Shown here: positions 54,288 to 63,437 of the stretch, piece after piece
Layout of the letters: each line of letters begins with the position of its first letter
Numbering within the stretch: the first letter of the stretch is position 1
NCBI RefSeq assembly: GCF_918698115.1
Contig: NZ_CAKKLV010000008.1
Location: forward strand, 124,001-188,000
Direction of reading: 5' to 3'
DNA from: Peribacillus sp. Bi96
GTDB lineage: Bacteria; Bacillota; Bacilli; Bacillales; DSM-1321
Length of the DNA stretch: 64,000 nucleotides
The notes under the pieces: generated by a model
Database searches by the model: none
What the model saw: only the letters and a program-made list of their open reading frames with translations
What the model was told of the DNA's origin: nothing
Translations under genes and position numbers: made by a program

Positions 54288-55235
54288 ATGAAATTAGTAA
54301 CTTTCAGCAGTGATGGTTTTAAACGTATTGGAGCTCTTTACCCGAATAATGAAATAGTAGACTTGAACTATGCTTATCAAGCTCTTCTTGAAAGTGAAGG
54401 AAAACTTCGCAGTGAACAAATCGCTGAAGCGTATGTACCTGCATCAATGGAAGCGTTTTTACAGGGCGGGAATGAAAGCCTTTCCATCGCTAAGAAGGCT
54501 GCAGACTTTGCCTTTAATAATCGTGATTCATTCAGACATAAATTGATACATGAGGTTGAAAATATAAAACTTGAGGCACCTGTCCAAAAGCCAGGCAAAA
54601 TTATTTGTGTCGGACATAACTACCGTGAGCACATTGCTGAAATGGGCCGCGAATTGCCGCCATTCCCAGTGGTATTCGCAAAATTCGCCAATACAGTAAT
54701 CGGTCCCCAGGATGACATTCCGTTCTTCCCTATATCTGAACAGCTTGATTATGAAGCGGAATTCGCTTTTGTAGTCGGACAAAGGGCACGTAATGTTTCA
54801 CAAGAAGATGCGCTTGATTATGTCGCGGGTTATACAATTGCGAATGATGTTACGTATCGTGATATCCAACGGCGTACACTTGAGTGGCTTCAAGGAAAAA
54901 CGGTTGAAGGAAGTGCTCCCATGGGACCTTGGTTAGTCACTACCGATGAGCTACCCGATCCATCCGGTCTAAATGTTCGATTAACTGTAAATGGAGAAGA
55001 ACGCCAAAAAACGAATACATCCAACTTCGTATTCGATGTGAAGTATTTAGTTGAATTCCTATCGAACTTAATGACTCTTGAACCTGGCGACATCGTCCTC
55101 ACTGGAACACCGGGCGGGGTAGGAGTAGCCCGTGATCCACAAGTATTCTTACAAGATGGTGACGTTGTCAAAATTGAAATCGACAAAATAGGTTATCTTG
55201 AAAACCGTGTAAGTCGTGCAGGGGAGGGAAAATAA
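54288..55235 (+). CDS. Fumarylacetoacetate hydrolase family protein (fumarylpyruvate hydrolase)
   Basis: 315 residues. A short N-terminal domain precedes the FAH fold (from IICVGHNYREHIAEMG). Metal ligands are in LDYEAEFAFV (E-x-E) and ANDVTYRD (Asp); TGTPGGVGVA closes the site. In a cluster with gentisate dioxygenase it should hydrolyse fumarylpyruvate to fumarate and pyruvate. AAGGAG is eight bases before the ATG. First gene of the cassette; the next starts three bases after its stop. Confidence 0.87.
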   Translation: MKLVTFSSDGFKRIGALYPNNEIVDLNYAYQALLESEGKLRSEQIAEAYVPASMEAFLQGGNESLSIAKKAADFAFNNRDSFRHKLIHEVENIKLEAPVQKPGKIICVGHNYREHIAEMGRELPPFPVVFAKFANTVIGPQDDIPFFPISEQLDYEAEFAFVVGQRARNVSQEDALDYVAGYTIANDVTYRDIQRRTLEWLQGKTVEGSAPMGPWLVTTDELPDPSGLNVRLTVNGEERQKTNTSNFVFDVKYLVEFLSNLMTLEPGDIVLTGTPGGVGVARDPQVFLQDGDVVKIEIDKIGYLENRVSRAGEGK

Positions 55236-55237
55236 GT

Positions 55238-55729
55238 ATGGCTTTTCAGGAAATCGAAACAGCGATCAAATCGGTTCAACAATCAATCGACCACATTCTG
55301 GAGACAACCAATAAACTCACGGAGGAAACGATCCGTCGTAACCCTACAGAGGATGAATGGTCAATCATGCAGATTCTTTCCCATTTAGCGGAAGCCATAC
55401 CTTATTGGTTAGGTGAAGTGGAAACGGTAGTGGCCACGCCTGGATCAAAATGGGGACGTGGATTGCAAGATCCAGCTCGGTTGGCAGCAGTTACTGATAC
55501 GGAACAACTTTCTGTAGATGATGTCTTTAGGCAAGTGGAGGAGCTTAAATATAAAGTGGAGAGCGTGCTTGGGGAATTAGATGAAGAAACACTATCTAAA
55601 GAATCACCACACCGGAACTTCGCCAAATTCGGAAACAAACCCGTTTCTTATATTGTGGATCACTTCATCGATGAGCATGTTTCAGGACACTATGGTCAAA
55701 TCAAGCGGAATCTTTCTAAAATCAAATGA
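55238..55729 (+). CDS. DinB-family protein, probable maleylpyruvate isomerase
   Basis: 163 residues, a four-helix DinB/YfiT-type bundle. Metal-ligand histidines are visible at H49 (LSHLAEA) and H147/H151 (EHVSGHYG), with H142 nearby. DinB-like metal proteins include mycothiol-dependent maleylpyruvate isomerase and bacillithiol-S-transferases. Sandwiched between fumarylpyruvate hydrolase and gentisate dioxygenase, it is best explained as the isomerase that turns maleylpyruvate into fumarylpyruvate, perhaps using bacillithiol (inference). Confidence 0.75.
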   Translation: MAFQEIETAIKSVQQSIDHILETTNKLTEETIRRNPTEDEWSIMQILSHLAEAIPYWLGEVETVVATPGSKWGRGLQDPARLAAVTDTEQLSVDDVFRQVEELKYKVESVLGELDEETLSKESPHRNFAKFGNKPVSYIVDHFIDEHVSGHYGQIKRNLSKIK

Positions 55730-55759
55730 GGATAGATAAAAAAGAAAGTAGGGATTATT

Positions 55760-56872
55760 GTGGCTGAAAAATCAGAATACATGAATAGTACAATCGTAAA
55801 AGATTTTACAAAGGATATCCAGCAATACAACCTTGGGCCACTTTGGGAAGCCATCCCCGCTCTGATGGACCATGAACCTAAACCTCATGCCCATGCTTAT
55901 TTATGGAAAGAAGAGCTTTTGACAAAAAAATTGATGGAAGCAGCTGAAATCTTCACTCCTGATCGAGGAGGGGAGCGCAGGGCCATTTATTTTCAAAACC
56001 CTGGCCTTACTTATCGCCAGCCTTGGGGGTGGGCTTCGACAACACAAACGCTTTATGCAGCGGTTCAATTATTGTTGCCAGGTGAAGTGGCCCCTTCCCA
56101 CCGTCACTCCCAAAGTGCACTTCGTTTCATTACGAATGGTGAAGGTGCCTACTCCATCGTGCAGGGAGAAAGGATCTTCATGGAAGAAGGGGATTTCTTA
56201 ATCACGCCTAAAAACCTATGGCATGGTCATGGACATGTTGGCGAAAAACCAATGATTTGGATGGATGCCCTTGATATCCCAACTATCTATTCCATAGGCG
56301 GCACTTTCTTTGAACCATATCCAGATCGGATTGAAACGCCTAAACGACCGGATAATTTTTCAGAGCACCGTTATCAAGGCGGAATGGTTCGTCCAGTATC
56401 CGACCGGTATTCACAAGTGGCACCGCTTGCCAACTACAAGTGGAAAGGCACTAAAGCAGCGATTGAAGGATTAATGAATTTCGATCCAGATCCATATGAA
56501 GGTTTTGCCGTTGAATATATCAATCCTTCTAATGGACAAACAGCCAATCCGACGATGGGGGCATGGATGCAAAAGCTGCCGAAAGGATTCCATACGAAAG
56601 CACATCGCCATACCCATTCCACCATCTATCAAGTGCACCAAGGGTCAGGCTATACGGTCATTAATGGCGTACGTTTTGACTGGTCCAAGGGAGATTATTT
56701 CGTCGTTCCGAATTGGGCATGGCATGAGCACGTTGCAGAAGTGGATTCTTACTTATTCTCGGTAAATGACCTACCAATCATGGAGAAATTCGATTTGGAA
56801 CAGCAACAGGCATTTGATGCAAACAATGGGTACCAAAATGTTGAAAGTGAATTCAAGCCTGTTTTGGTATAA
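55760..56872 (+). CDS. Gentisate 1,2-dioxygenase
   Basis: 370 residues from a GTG. A bicupin: the first cupin keeps the iron-binding H114-x-H116 in PSHRHSQSALRF and a later His in WHGHGH; the second has AHRHTHSTIYQV. The aromatic-ring-contact region (LTYRQPWGWASTTQTLYAA) is typical of the family. It opens gentisate to maleylpyruvate using Fe(II) and oxygen. It lies 30 bp after the DinB gene. Confidence 0.93.
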   Translation: MAEKSEYMNSTIVKDFTKDIQQYNLGPLWEAIPALMDHEPKPHAHAYLWKEELLTKKLMEAAEIFTPDRGGERRAIYFQNPGLTYRQPWGWASTTQTLYAAVQLLLPGEVAPSHRHSQSALRFITNGEGAYSIVQGERIFMEEGDFLITPKNLWHGHGHVGEKPMIWMDALDIPTIYSIGGTFFEPYPDRIETPKRPDNFSEHRYQGGMVRPVSDRYSQVAPLANYKWKGTKAAIEGLMNFDPDPYEGFAVEYINPSNGQTANPTMGAWMQKLPKGFHTKAHRHTHSTIYQVHQGSGYTVINGVRFDWSKGDYFVVPNWAWHEHVAEVDSYLFSVNDLPIMEKFDLEQQQAFDANNGYQNVESEFKPVLV

Positions 56873-56931
56873 AAGTAATCTGTTTGAGAGCATCCAGCCA
56901 TCCTGATGAATATTTGAGAATGCCAGTCGAA

Positions 56932-56945
56932 TGAAAACGCTTACC
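56932..56945 (+). promoter_or_regulatory. Catabolite-responsive element (cre) candidate
   Basis: TGAAAACGCTTACC matches the cre consensus TGWAANCGNTNWCA at all but the last position. It lies in the 125-bp gap between the dioxygenase and hydroxylase genes, so CcpA bound here could impede transcription into the hydroxylase gene or act on an internal promoter. Confidence 0.55.
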
Positions 56946-56997
56946 GTGATGCTGGTCTGCAACTTTGGCTAAAGACAACTAATTTAGGGGGGAATTG

Positions 56998-58200
56998 ATG
57001 ATGAACACAGTAAAAAAACCATTCATCGTTATCGGTGGAGGAATAGGCGGATTGGCAACGGCTCTAGGAGTTGCGGAAACAAAACAATATGTGAAAGTTT
57101 TGGAACAAGCGCCTGAATTTGGTGAAATAGGTGCTGGGATTCAGCTTGCTGCAAACGCAACCAATGTACTACAGCGCCTAGGCGTTATGGATAAAATCAA
57201 TGAAATTGCAGTCTTTCCAAAAAGGTTGGTATTGATGGATGCCTTTTCCGGCAAGGAGCTTTCCGCCTTGGATTTAGGTGATGTTTATAAAGAAAGATAT
57301 GGGGCCCCGTATATTGTTTTGCATCGTTCCGATTTGCACAGAGTATTAGCCGAGGCATGTGAAAGCAACCCGTTTATCGAGCTGGTAACTAACCAAACCA
57401 TCATGGAAACAGTGGAAAATGAAGGTGAAGTTACCGTTACTGCTGCTGACGGGTCCCAACATTCAGGAACGGCTGTCATTGGTGCTGATGGATTATGGTC
57501 CAATGCGCGTAAACTGTTCGTGGACGATCAACCGGTCTGCTCGCAATATGTGGCATATAGAGGGGCAATTCCGATGGAAGAGGTTACGAGCCATGGAGAT
57601 CTAGATGATGTATATATGTGGATTGGACCAAATCTTCATCTTGTTCAATATCCGGTCAGAAGGGGAGAACTATACAACCAAGTAGTGGTCTTCAAAAGTT
57701 CTCAATACACGGAAGAAAACGAAAAAACGAATCAATGGGGAACGCCGGAAGAAATGGATCGTGTTTTTGCTGGAACTTGCGAGCTTGTTCAGAATGCAAT
57801 TTCATTCATTCAACGTCAACGCCGCTGGCCAATGTATGACCGTTTACCAATTGATAATTGGACAAAAGGCAGGATTACACTTACGGGCGATGCTGCACAC
57901 CCGATGCTTCAATACTTGGCGCAAGGGGCCTGTCAGGCTTTAGAAGATGCGGCTTATTTAACGGATATGCTTCATAAGCATGGAAATGACATTGAACAAG
58001 CATTTTTAGAATATCAAGAGGAACGCATTCCGCGTACGGCTAATGTTCAGAGGAGTGCAAGAATGTGGGGGGAAATCATCCACAATACGACCGATGCAGG
58101 CATTCTGCTCCGTGATACGATCCTCTCAAGTCGTACGGATAAGGATTTTCAATTTCTTGATGAATTCCATGGTTACAATAAAATGGCCGTGAAAGCGTAA
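56998..58200 (+). CDS. FAD-dependent aromatic monooxygenase, probable 3-hydroxybenzoate 6-hydroxylase
   Basis: About 400 residues; the ATG at 56998 or the next at 57001 is the start, after GGGGGG. The FAD motif is IVIGGGIGGLATALG, then a central VIGADGLWSNAR (DG motif) and GDAAHPMLQYLAQGACQALEDA (GD motif), the class A flavoprotein hydroxylase layout. In this cassette the product should be gentisate, which favours 3-hydroxybenzoate 6-hydroxylase; salicylate hydroxylase homologues look alike. No uptake transporter is encoded in the cassette. Confidence 0.85.
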   Translation: MMNTVKKPFIVIGGGIGGLATALGVAETKQYVKVLEQAPEFGEIGAGIQLAANATNVLQRLGVMDKINEIAVFPKRLVLMDAFSGKELSALDLGDVYKERYGAPYIVLHRSDLHRVLAEACESNPFIELVTNQTIMETVENEGEVTVTAADGSQHSGTAVIGADGLWSNARKLFVDDQPVCSQYVAYRGAIPMEEVTSHGDLDDVYMWIGPNLHLVQYPVRRGELYNQVVVFKSSQYTEENEKTNQWGTPEEMDRVFAGTCELVQNAISFIQRQRRWPMYDRLPIDNWTKGRITLTGDAAHPMLQYLAQGACQALEDAAYLTDMLHKHGNDIEQAFLEYQEERIPRTANVQRSARMWGEIIHNTTDAGILLRDTILSSRTDKDFQFLDEFHGYNKMAVKA

Positions 58201-58259
58201 TTTGATTGTTTCATCTAAGTATATGTTTAATGTTGTTATACCTTTTACAAAGGGTTTTT

Positions 58260-58287
58260 GCCTTTCTTCTTTATGAAGAAAGGCTTT
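58260..58287 (+). terminator. Terminator of the gentisate cassette
   Basis: GCCTTTCTTC and GAAGAAAGGC form a perfect stem with a TTTAT loop, followed by TTTC. Confidence 0.8.
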
Positions 58288-58331
58288 CGCCGTTTATCCG
58301 TCCATAGTTCCTGTATTTTTTATAACTTTCC

Positions 58332-58359
58332 TTTACAAGGGGAGAATTAGAAGTATAAT
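58332..58359 (+). promoter_or_regulatory. Sigma-A promoter of clpB
   Basis: TTTACA (58332-58337), 16 bp, TATAAT (58354-58359), about 75 bp before the clpB start. Confidence 0.65.
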
Positions 58360-58370
58360 GAAAATATAAA

Positions 58371-58387
58371 GGTCAAAGTTGGTCAAA
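58371..58387 (+). promoter_or_regulatory. CtsR operator of clpB
   Basis: GGTCAAA-GTT-GGTCAAA is a direct heptad repeat identical in layout to the CtsR consensus RGTCAAANANRGTCAAA. It begins 11 bp downstream of the -10 hexamer, at the transcript start, so CtsR would repress clpB until heat inactivates it. Confidence 0.9.
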
Positions 58388-58433
58388 CTGAGTGGGAATT
58401 CGTTCATGATATAGATGAATGGGAGGTTTTTAG

Positions 58434-61022
58434 ATGGATATTAATAAAATGACGGAGAGAACCCAGCAGGCATTCATTGGCGGGCAGGAGCTTGCCAAAG
58501 ATAGAGGGAATCCCGAGCTGACGGAGCTTCATTTATTAAAAACCTTAATGGAACAGGATGAAAGTTTATTAATCAGGATTTTATCGGAGTCTGATAAACC
58601 GATGAATCAATTTGAAATAGAACTTAATAAGGAACTGGATCGATTGCCGGAAGTGAGAGGAAGTGTTTCCCAGGTTTACATGTCATCATCCCTCCAGCAA
58701 ATTGTGACTGTGGCCGAAAAGGAAATGCAGATGTGGGAGGATGAATATTTATCAGTCGAACATTTGCTGCTGGCGTCCTTGAAAGGCAATAAAACGAATA
58801 TAAATAAACTTTTCTCATCATATGGAATCGATTACGAAAAAGCAAAACGGATTATACAAGATGTAAGGGGGAATCAGCGAGTGACTAGTCAAAATCCTGA
58901 AAGCACATATGAAGTACTGAAAAAATACGGCAGGGATCTCGTTGCTGAAGTTAAATCAGGGAAGGTCGATCCAGTCATCGGTCGTGATACGGAAATACGA
59001 AACGTCATTCGTATCCTATCACGTAAAACAAAAAATAACCCTGTATTAATTGGAGAACCTGGTGTTGGTAAGACAGCCATTGTCGAAGGATTGGCGCAAA
59101 GGATCGTCCGGAAGGATGTTCCGGAAGGGTTAAAGGACAAAACCGTATTTTCACTAGATATGAGTGCGCTTGTCGCAGGGGCAAAATTCCGCGGTGAATT
59201 TGAGGAACGTCTTAAAGCGGTATTGAATGAAATTAAGAAGAGTGATGGAAAAATTCTTTTATTCATCGATGAACTGCATACAATTGTCGGTGCAGGCAGA
59301 ACGGATGGCGCACTTGATGCGGGAAATATGTTAAAGCCGATGCTTGCGCGTGGTGAGCTGCATTGCATCGGGGCAACAACCCTTGATGAATATCGACAAT
59401 ATATTGAAAAGGATCCGGCTCTAGAACGTCGTTTCCAACAAGTTCTGGTTCCAGAACCGGATGTGGAAGATACGATTTCAATTTTGCGTGGGTTAAAGGA
59501 ACGGTTTGAAATTCACCATGGTGTCAGGATTCATGATCGGGCGATCGTGGCTGCCTCTGTCCTTTCGAACCGATATATAACGGAACGTTTTCTGCCGGAT
59601 AAAGCGATAGACCTTATTGATGAAGCTTGTGCGATGATCAGAATGGAAATTGACTCCATGCCATCAGAGTTGGATGAAATCACGAGAAAGGTGATGCAGC
59701 TTGAAATTGAAGAAGCGGCCTTGAAGAATGAGGAGGATCCTAAAAGTAAAGAAAGGCTGGAAGTGCTACAAAAAGAACTCTCAGAACTTCAAGATCAAGC
59801 GAATAGCATGAAATCCAAGTGGCAAATGGAAAAGTCGGCGCTTCAAAAAGTGCAGGATCAACGTGAGGAACTTGAGAAGCTGCGTCATGAACTAGAACAG
59901 GCAGAGAACGACTATGACCTTAACCGGGCAGCGGAACTTCGACACGGAAGGATTCCACAGCTTCAAAAAGAATTGGATGCCATGGAAGGTGAATTGGAAA
60001 AGGAAAAACAGGAATCACGGTTACTCCGCCAGGAAGTGACGGAAGAGGAGATTGCTTCGGTCGTTGCGAGGTGGACGGGAATTCCTGTTAACAAGCTGGT
60101 GGAAAGTGAAAGACAGAAGCTGCTCAGGTTATCGGATATCCTTCATGAACGCGTAATAGGTCAAGGGGAAGCGGTAGAACTTGTATCTGATGCTGTTTTA
60201 AGGGCAAGGGCGGGAATTAAAGATCCAAACAGACCGATTGGTTCATTCATTTTCCTGGGGCCGACGGGTGTCGGTAAAACAGAATTGGTAAAAGCCCTGG
60301 CAGAAACGTTATTCGATAGTGAAGATCATATGATTCGAATCGATATGTCGGAATATATGGAGAAACATTCCGTTTCCCGTCTTGTTGGTGCACCTCCTGG
60401 ATATGTTGGATTTGAAGAAGGCGGGCAATTAACCGAGGCAATTAGGAGAAACCCATATTCAGTCGTATTATTGGACGAAATTGAAAAGGCACATCCTGAG
60501 GTCTTCAATATATTGCTGCAAATGTTGGATGACGGAAGGATTACCGACTCCCAAGGTAGAACGATAAACTGTAAAAATACGGTAATCATTATGACTTCCA
60601 ATATCGGATCCCATTTCTTGTTGCAGTCCAACCGTATCGATGGTGGGATTGAAGATGAAATAAAAGATCAAGTCTTTAAAGAATTAAGAGGGCATTTTCG
60701 TCCGGAATTTTTGAACCGGGTAGATGATATTGTTTTATTCAAACCTCTTACTAAACAAGAAATCGTTGAAATCGTAGAAAAGATGGTTCAGCAATTACAG
60801 GTAAGGTTAACTGAACAAAATATAACTCTGAACGTAACTGAGGCTGCTAAGGAATTCATTGCCGAACAAGGATATGATCCTGTATATGGAGCCAGACCGT
60901 TGAAGAGATTTATCCAAAAGCATCTGGAAACAAAAATCGCCCGTAAAATCATAGCAGGAACAAAAGGGCTAAAAGAAGGAATAACGATTGATTTAGATCA
61001 TAATGAGTTGGTCCTGATTTAA
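58434..61022 (+). CDS. clpB: ATP-dependent disaggregase ClpB
   Basis: 862 residues. The N-domain (about 1-150) is followed by AAA-1 with Walker A GEPGVGKT (from residue 207), a coiled-coil middle domain (about 400-525, rich in Glu/Lys/Leu) that distinguishes ClpB from ClpC, and AAA-2 with GPTGVGKT (from 609) and the SSD-type C-terminus ending [19 protein letters not shown]. No IGF/LGF loop for ClpP binding is seen. It rescues aggregated proteins with DnaK. B. subtilis lacks clpB, so this is an accessory gain relative to that map. Confidence 0.96.
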   Translation: MDINKMTERTQQAFIGGQELAKDRGNPELTELHLLKTLMEQDESLLIRILSESDKPMNQFEIELNKELDRLPEVRGSVSQVYMSSSLQQIVTVAEKEMQMWEDEYLSVEHLLLASLKGNKTNINKLFSSYGIDYEKAKRIIQDVRGNQRVTSQNPESTYEVLKKYGRDLVAEVKSGKVDPVIGRDTEIRNVIRILSRKTKNNPVLIGEPGVGKTAIVEGLAQRIVRKDVPEGLKDKTVFSLDMSALVAGAKFRGEFEERLKAVLNEIKKSDGKILLFIDELHTIVGAGRTDGALDAGNMLKPMLARGELHCIGATTLDEYRQYIEKDPALERRFQQVLVPEPDVEDTISILRGLKERFEIHHGVRIHDRAIVAASVLSNRYITERFLPDKAIDLIDEACAMIRMEIDSMPSELDEITRKVMQLEIEEAALKNEEDPKSKERLEVLQKELSELQDQANSMKSKWQMEKSALQKVQDQREELEKLRHELEQAENDYDLNRAAELRHGRIPQLQKELDAMEGELEKEKQESRLLRQEVTEEEIASVVARWTGIPVNKLVESERQKLLRLSDILHERVIGQGEAVELVSDAVLRARAGIKDPNRPIGSFIFLGPTGVGKTELVKALAETLFDSEDHMIRIDMSEYMEKHSVSRLVGAPPGYVGFEEGGQLTEAIRRNPYSVVLLDEIEKAHPEVFNILLQMLDDGRITDSQGRTINCKNTVIIMTSNIGSHFLLQSNRIDGGIEDEIKDQVFKELRGHFRPEFLNRVDDIVLFKPLTKQEIVEIVEKMVQQLQVRLTEQNITLNVTEAAKEFIAEQGYDPVYGARPLKRFIQKHLETKIARKIIAGTKGLKEGITIDLDHNELVLI

Positions 61023-61067
61023 AATATATGAAATGTTGTTTAACCGAAAGTAAAGGACGGTATAACA

Positions 61068-61098
61068 AATAGGACATCCTTGTCAGGATGTCCTATTT
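61068..61098. terminator. Bidirectional terminator between clpB and yjzD
   Basis: AATAGGACATCCT and AGGATGTCCTATT form a perfect 13-bp stem with a TGTC loop and T on both sides. Confidence 0.9.
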
Positions 61099-61104
61099 TG
61101 CTTA

Positions 61105-61296
61105 TTAATGTTGATGGGAGTCTTTTGCTGGCCCAGCAGGCAAAACAGCAGGGATGATGCAAATAAGGATAGCGGCAGCTAGTCCTAAAATCGTTCCCTG
61201 TTTAGCATCGTATGAAACTCCGATCATGGAAGAAACAACATATACAGTCATATGCACTAATAAGAATGTCCAAAAAATTGCCCAAGCATAACGCAT
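61105..61296 (-). CDS. yjzD: YjzD, DUF2929 small membrane protein
   Basis: 63 residues with two hydrophobic segments (about 4-24 and 34-53), and a short hydrophilic tail ending in DSHQH. MRYAWAIFWTFLLVHMTVYVVSSM is typical of DUF2929 proteins such as B. subtilis YjzD. GAGGTG precedes the ATG. Position before yjaU agrees with B. subtilis. Function unknown. Confidence 0.88.
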   Translation of the reverse strand: MRYAWAIFWTFLLVHMTVYVVSSMIGVSYDAKQGTILGLAAAILICIIPAVLPAGPAKDSHQH

Positions 61297-61591
61297 CGAA
61301 TTTCACCTCATTCCAATACAATCATTTTTATCTTACCATAATTAATATACAGTTAAAACGTGTTTTTAATAATAACTATTAAATAATTCAATACATTAAA
61401 TCATAGGTTAACTTTAAAAGCAATAAAGTTGGTACCAAAAGTCAATAAGGAAATTATAGGGGCTCACTAATAATCAAAATCACCCCTGCTTGGTTAATTT
61501 AGGATTAGAAGTTAGGCGTTTCCACTGACCCTTTCTATTTTTCTTCATAAATTAATATAGTAGTAATATTCCTTAAAGGAGTTTGTGACCG

Positions 61592-62314
61592 ATGGAACAA
61601 CGAACTTTTCAAATTGATGACCAATGGAATATCGTCCATTATCCAGAACGGCCCAGTGGCTTTTCTATAATGGTGATTGGAGACCGAACCCATTTTGTCG
61701 AAAAAGACGGCAGCTTTTGGCTTCAGCATCCTGGCAGGTTACGGATATTGGAATATTTAAAGGAATACGGATACACGCTATTTTCATCCAATTTTTACGG
61801 AGCTAACTGGGGCAGTCCAAAAGCACTTGACCTTTCCCTTAACCTATATATGCTCTTCATTAAAAAAGAAATAGTCAATCAAAAGGTTCATGTATTGGCA
61901 GAGGGGACAGGCGCACTCCTCGCTTTAAAGTTAATGAATGAACTTGGAAGTAAGATACGTTCAGTCGTATTGATCGATCCGGTTTTTTCCTTGAAAGCAC
62001 AGCTTGAGAAGGAAAAGGATAATAAGTTTTTCTATAAAAAGTGGCTGTCGGAGGTTGCGGCTGCATATGAGCTCGACCCAGCAGAATGTGAACAGCATAT
62101 TCTGGATACTGAAAATCAAGTAATCGCGGAAAATATCCCTATGAAAGTGATTCAGGTTTTTGGAAGCATGCGGAAAGAGCAAGCCGCACTTTATCGACAA
62201 ATCCAGCTGGCTAGGAAAGCAGACTTGCAGCTAACGTATTTATTGCCTGAAAAACGTTATAAAATCCCCTATCAAATACAGAAATTTTTCAATGAGAATG
62301 AAGAGTCTTTATGA
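61592..62314 (+). CDS. yjaU: YjaU-like alpha/beta-hydrolase fold protein, nucleophile absent
   Basis: 240 residues. An alpha/beta-hydrolase core is suggested by LFSSNFYGANWGSPKALDL, then VHVLAEGTGALLALKLMNELG, then VVLIDPVF. The nucleophile elbow, normally GxSxG, reads A103-E-G-T-G107 with Gly at the Ser position, and no clear catalytic His is found in the LPEKRYKIPY segment near the end. It is probably not a serine hydrolase. Synteny (yjzD-yjaU-yjaV-comZ) gives the name. Its function is unknown. AAAGGAG precedes the ATG. Confidence 0.78.
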   Translation: MEQRTFQIDDQWNIVHYPERPSGFSIMVIGDRTHFVEKDGSFWLQHPGRLRILEYLKEYGYTLFSSNFYGANWGSPKALDLSLNLYMLFIKKEIVNQKVHVLAEGTGALLALKLMNELGSKIRSVVLIDPVFSLKAQLEKEKDNKFFYKKWLSEVAAAYELDPAECEQHILDTENQVIAENIPMKVIQVFGSMRKEQAALYRQIQLARKADLQLTYLLPEKRYKIPYQIQKFFNENEESL

Positions 62315-62416
62315 GAATGGATATATTTTTACAATAGTTTGCATACGATACAGCATCTAAAAAAACTAGACGTGCCGGATGAAGTGGGCTTGATGGCATA
62401 CGAGGAGGCTGTATTT

Positions 62417-63250
62417 ATGCAAACATACATTGTCATTGGCACTTATCAATTTGTTGGTTTCTATGTGACTCAATATTTTTTGAACCAGGGTGAAGAAGTG
62501 ATCGGAATTGATTGGACGGATTCAAAAGCAAACCAACATATTATTGAAGAAAAGGAACTTGAAATAGGCAGAAGTGCCAATTTTATATACTTTCCGATAA
62601 ATAAGCTTAAATTATTGGATATTTCACAGGAGGACACTGTGTTCATATCTTGTTACGATATCCAACACGGAAAAATGGATAAACCCGATTCTCTAATAGG
62701 CGAAATCGTTTCCTTCATTGAGAAATACAAAAAAAATGGCATGAATGAAATGCCAAATTTTGTTGTTTTCATGCCGGTAGATGAAGATGCGGGTATTTTT
62801 CAGCCGATATTAACCGGGATTCGTGGAATAGATTCTGCAAAAATCATATTTTTACCGACGATATATGGACCTTGGCAATCGGAAGGCATGAGCTTTGAAG
62901 CCGGCATCAGTCAAATGGGACAGTCTGATATCAAAAAGGCAATTGCTCACGAATATACTGGAGATGCTCTCTTCATCACAGATTTTGTGCAGGCATTGGA
63001 AGGGGTTCTTACTTCTTCTTCCGATAAGAACATCCAATTGTGCAGCAGCATAGATGATCACTGGGATAAATGTGCACAGTTAATATTTGGTGAAAGCATG
63101 GAATCATTAATGAGTAAATCCACAACCAAAATCAATAAAGGAACTATATTTGAAGTTCATAGTAAAATGGATCCGGCAGAAGGCGTTGCTTTACAAAGAA
63201 AACATAATAAACGATTAAACTTACTTAAAGAATGGAGAAAGCATGATTAA
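62417..63250 (+). CDS. yjaV: YjaV-like NAD-dependent epimerase/reductase-fold protein
   Basis: 277 residues from the ATG at 62417, eight bases after GAGGAGG; the open frame upstream to 62339 lacks a site. The N-terminal Rossmann strand-loop-helix is degenerate (VIGTYQFVGFYVTQYF, the middle Gly of GxxGxxG is Gln). An IYGPW motif late in the fold is typical of extended SDRs, but I do not see a YxxxK pair. It may bind a nucleotide without standard catalysis. B. subtilis YjaV lies at the same place. Function unknown. Confidence 0.75.
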   Translation: MQTYIVIGTYQFVGFYVTQYFLNQGEEVIGIDWTDSKANQHIIEEKELEIGRSANFIYFPINKLKLLDISQEDTVFISCYDIQHGKMDKPDSLIGEIVSFIEKYKKNGMNEMPNFVVFMPVDEDAGIFQPILTGIRGIDSAKIIFLPTIYGPWQSEGMSFEAGISQMGQSDIKKAIAHEYTGDALFITDFVQALEGVLTSSSDKNIQLCSSIDDHWDKCAQLIFGESMESLMSKSTTKINKGTIFEVHSKMDPAEGVALQRKHNKRLNLLKEWRKHD

Positions 63251-63350
63251 AGTGGGCAAGGAATGGAGTGTACTTGAAGGGGAAGCTGCTTATTCACTAA
63301 ATAAAAAACATTCCAAAGTATGTAGAATAGATGATCACAATTTGTGGTAA
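63243..63350 (+). CDS. 35-codon frame overlapping the end of yjaV
   Basis: Reads MIKVGKEWSVLEGEAAYSLNKKHSKV... and ends DDHNLW. GGAG lies about six bases before the ATG, which overlaps the yjaV stop by eight bases. No family recognised. It occupies the place where med is found in B. subtilis but has no signal peptide or resemblance to Med. It could be a small coupled gene or chance. Confidence 0.35.
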   Translation: MIKVGKEWSVLEGEAAYSLNKKHSKVCRIDDHNLW

Positions 63351-63409
63351 AGCACGGAAAATATAAAGGACAAATCTGTAAATTTGCCTCTAACCAATAT
63401 GTCTTGTAC

Positions 63410-63437
63410 TATAATGTTCAAGGATAGGAATGAACAT
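63410..63437 (+). promoter_or_regulatory. comZ promoter region with inverted repeat
   Basis: TATAAT at 63410-63415 is a good -10, although the nearest -35-like hexamer (TTGCCT) is 20 bp upstream. Overlapping its 3' end, ATGTTCA (63414-63420), ten bases, TGAACAT (63431-63437) is a perfect seven-base dyad at the likely transcript start, in the position of a repressor operator. The regulator is not known. Confidence 0.45.

Noticed and set aside
58889-59368. 159-codon minus-strand frame inside clpB
   Set aside because: Lies opposite the AAA-1 domain; no start site support.
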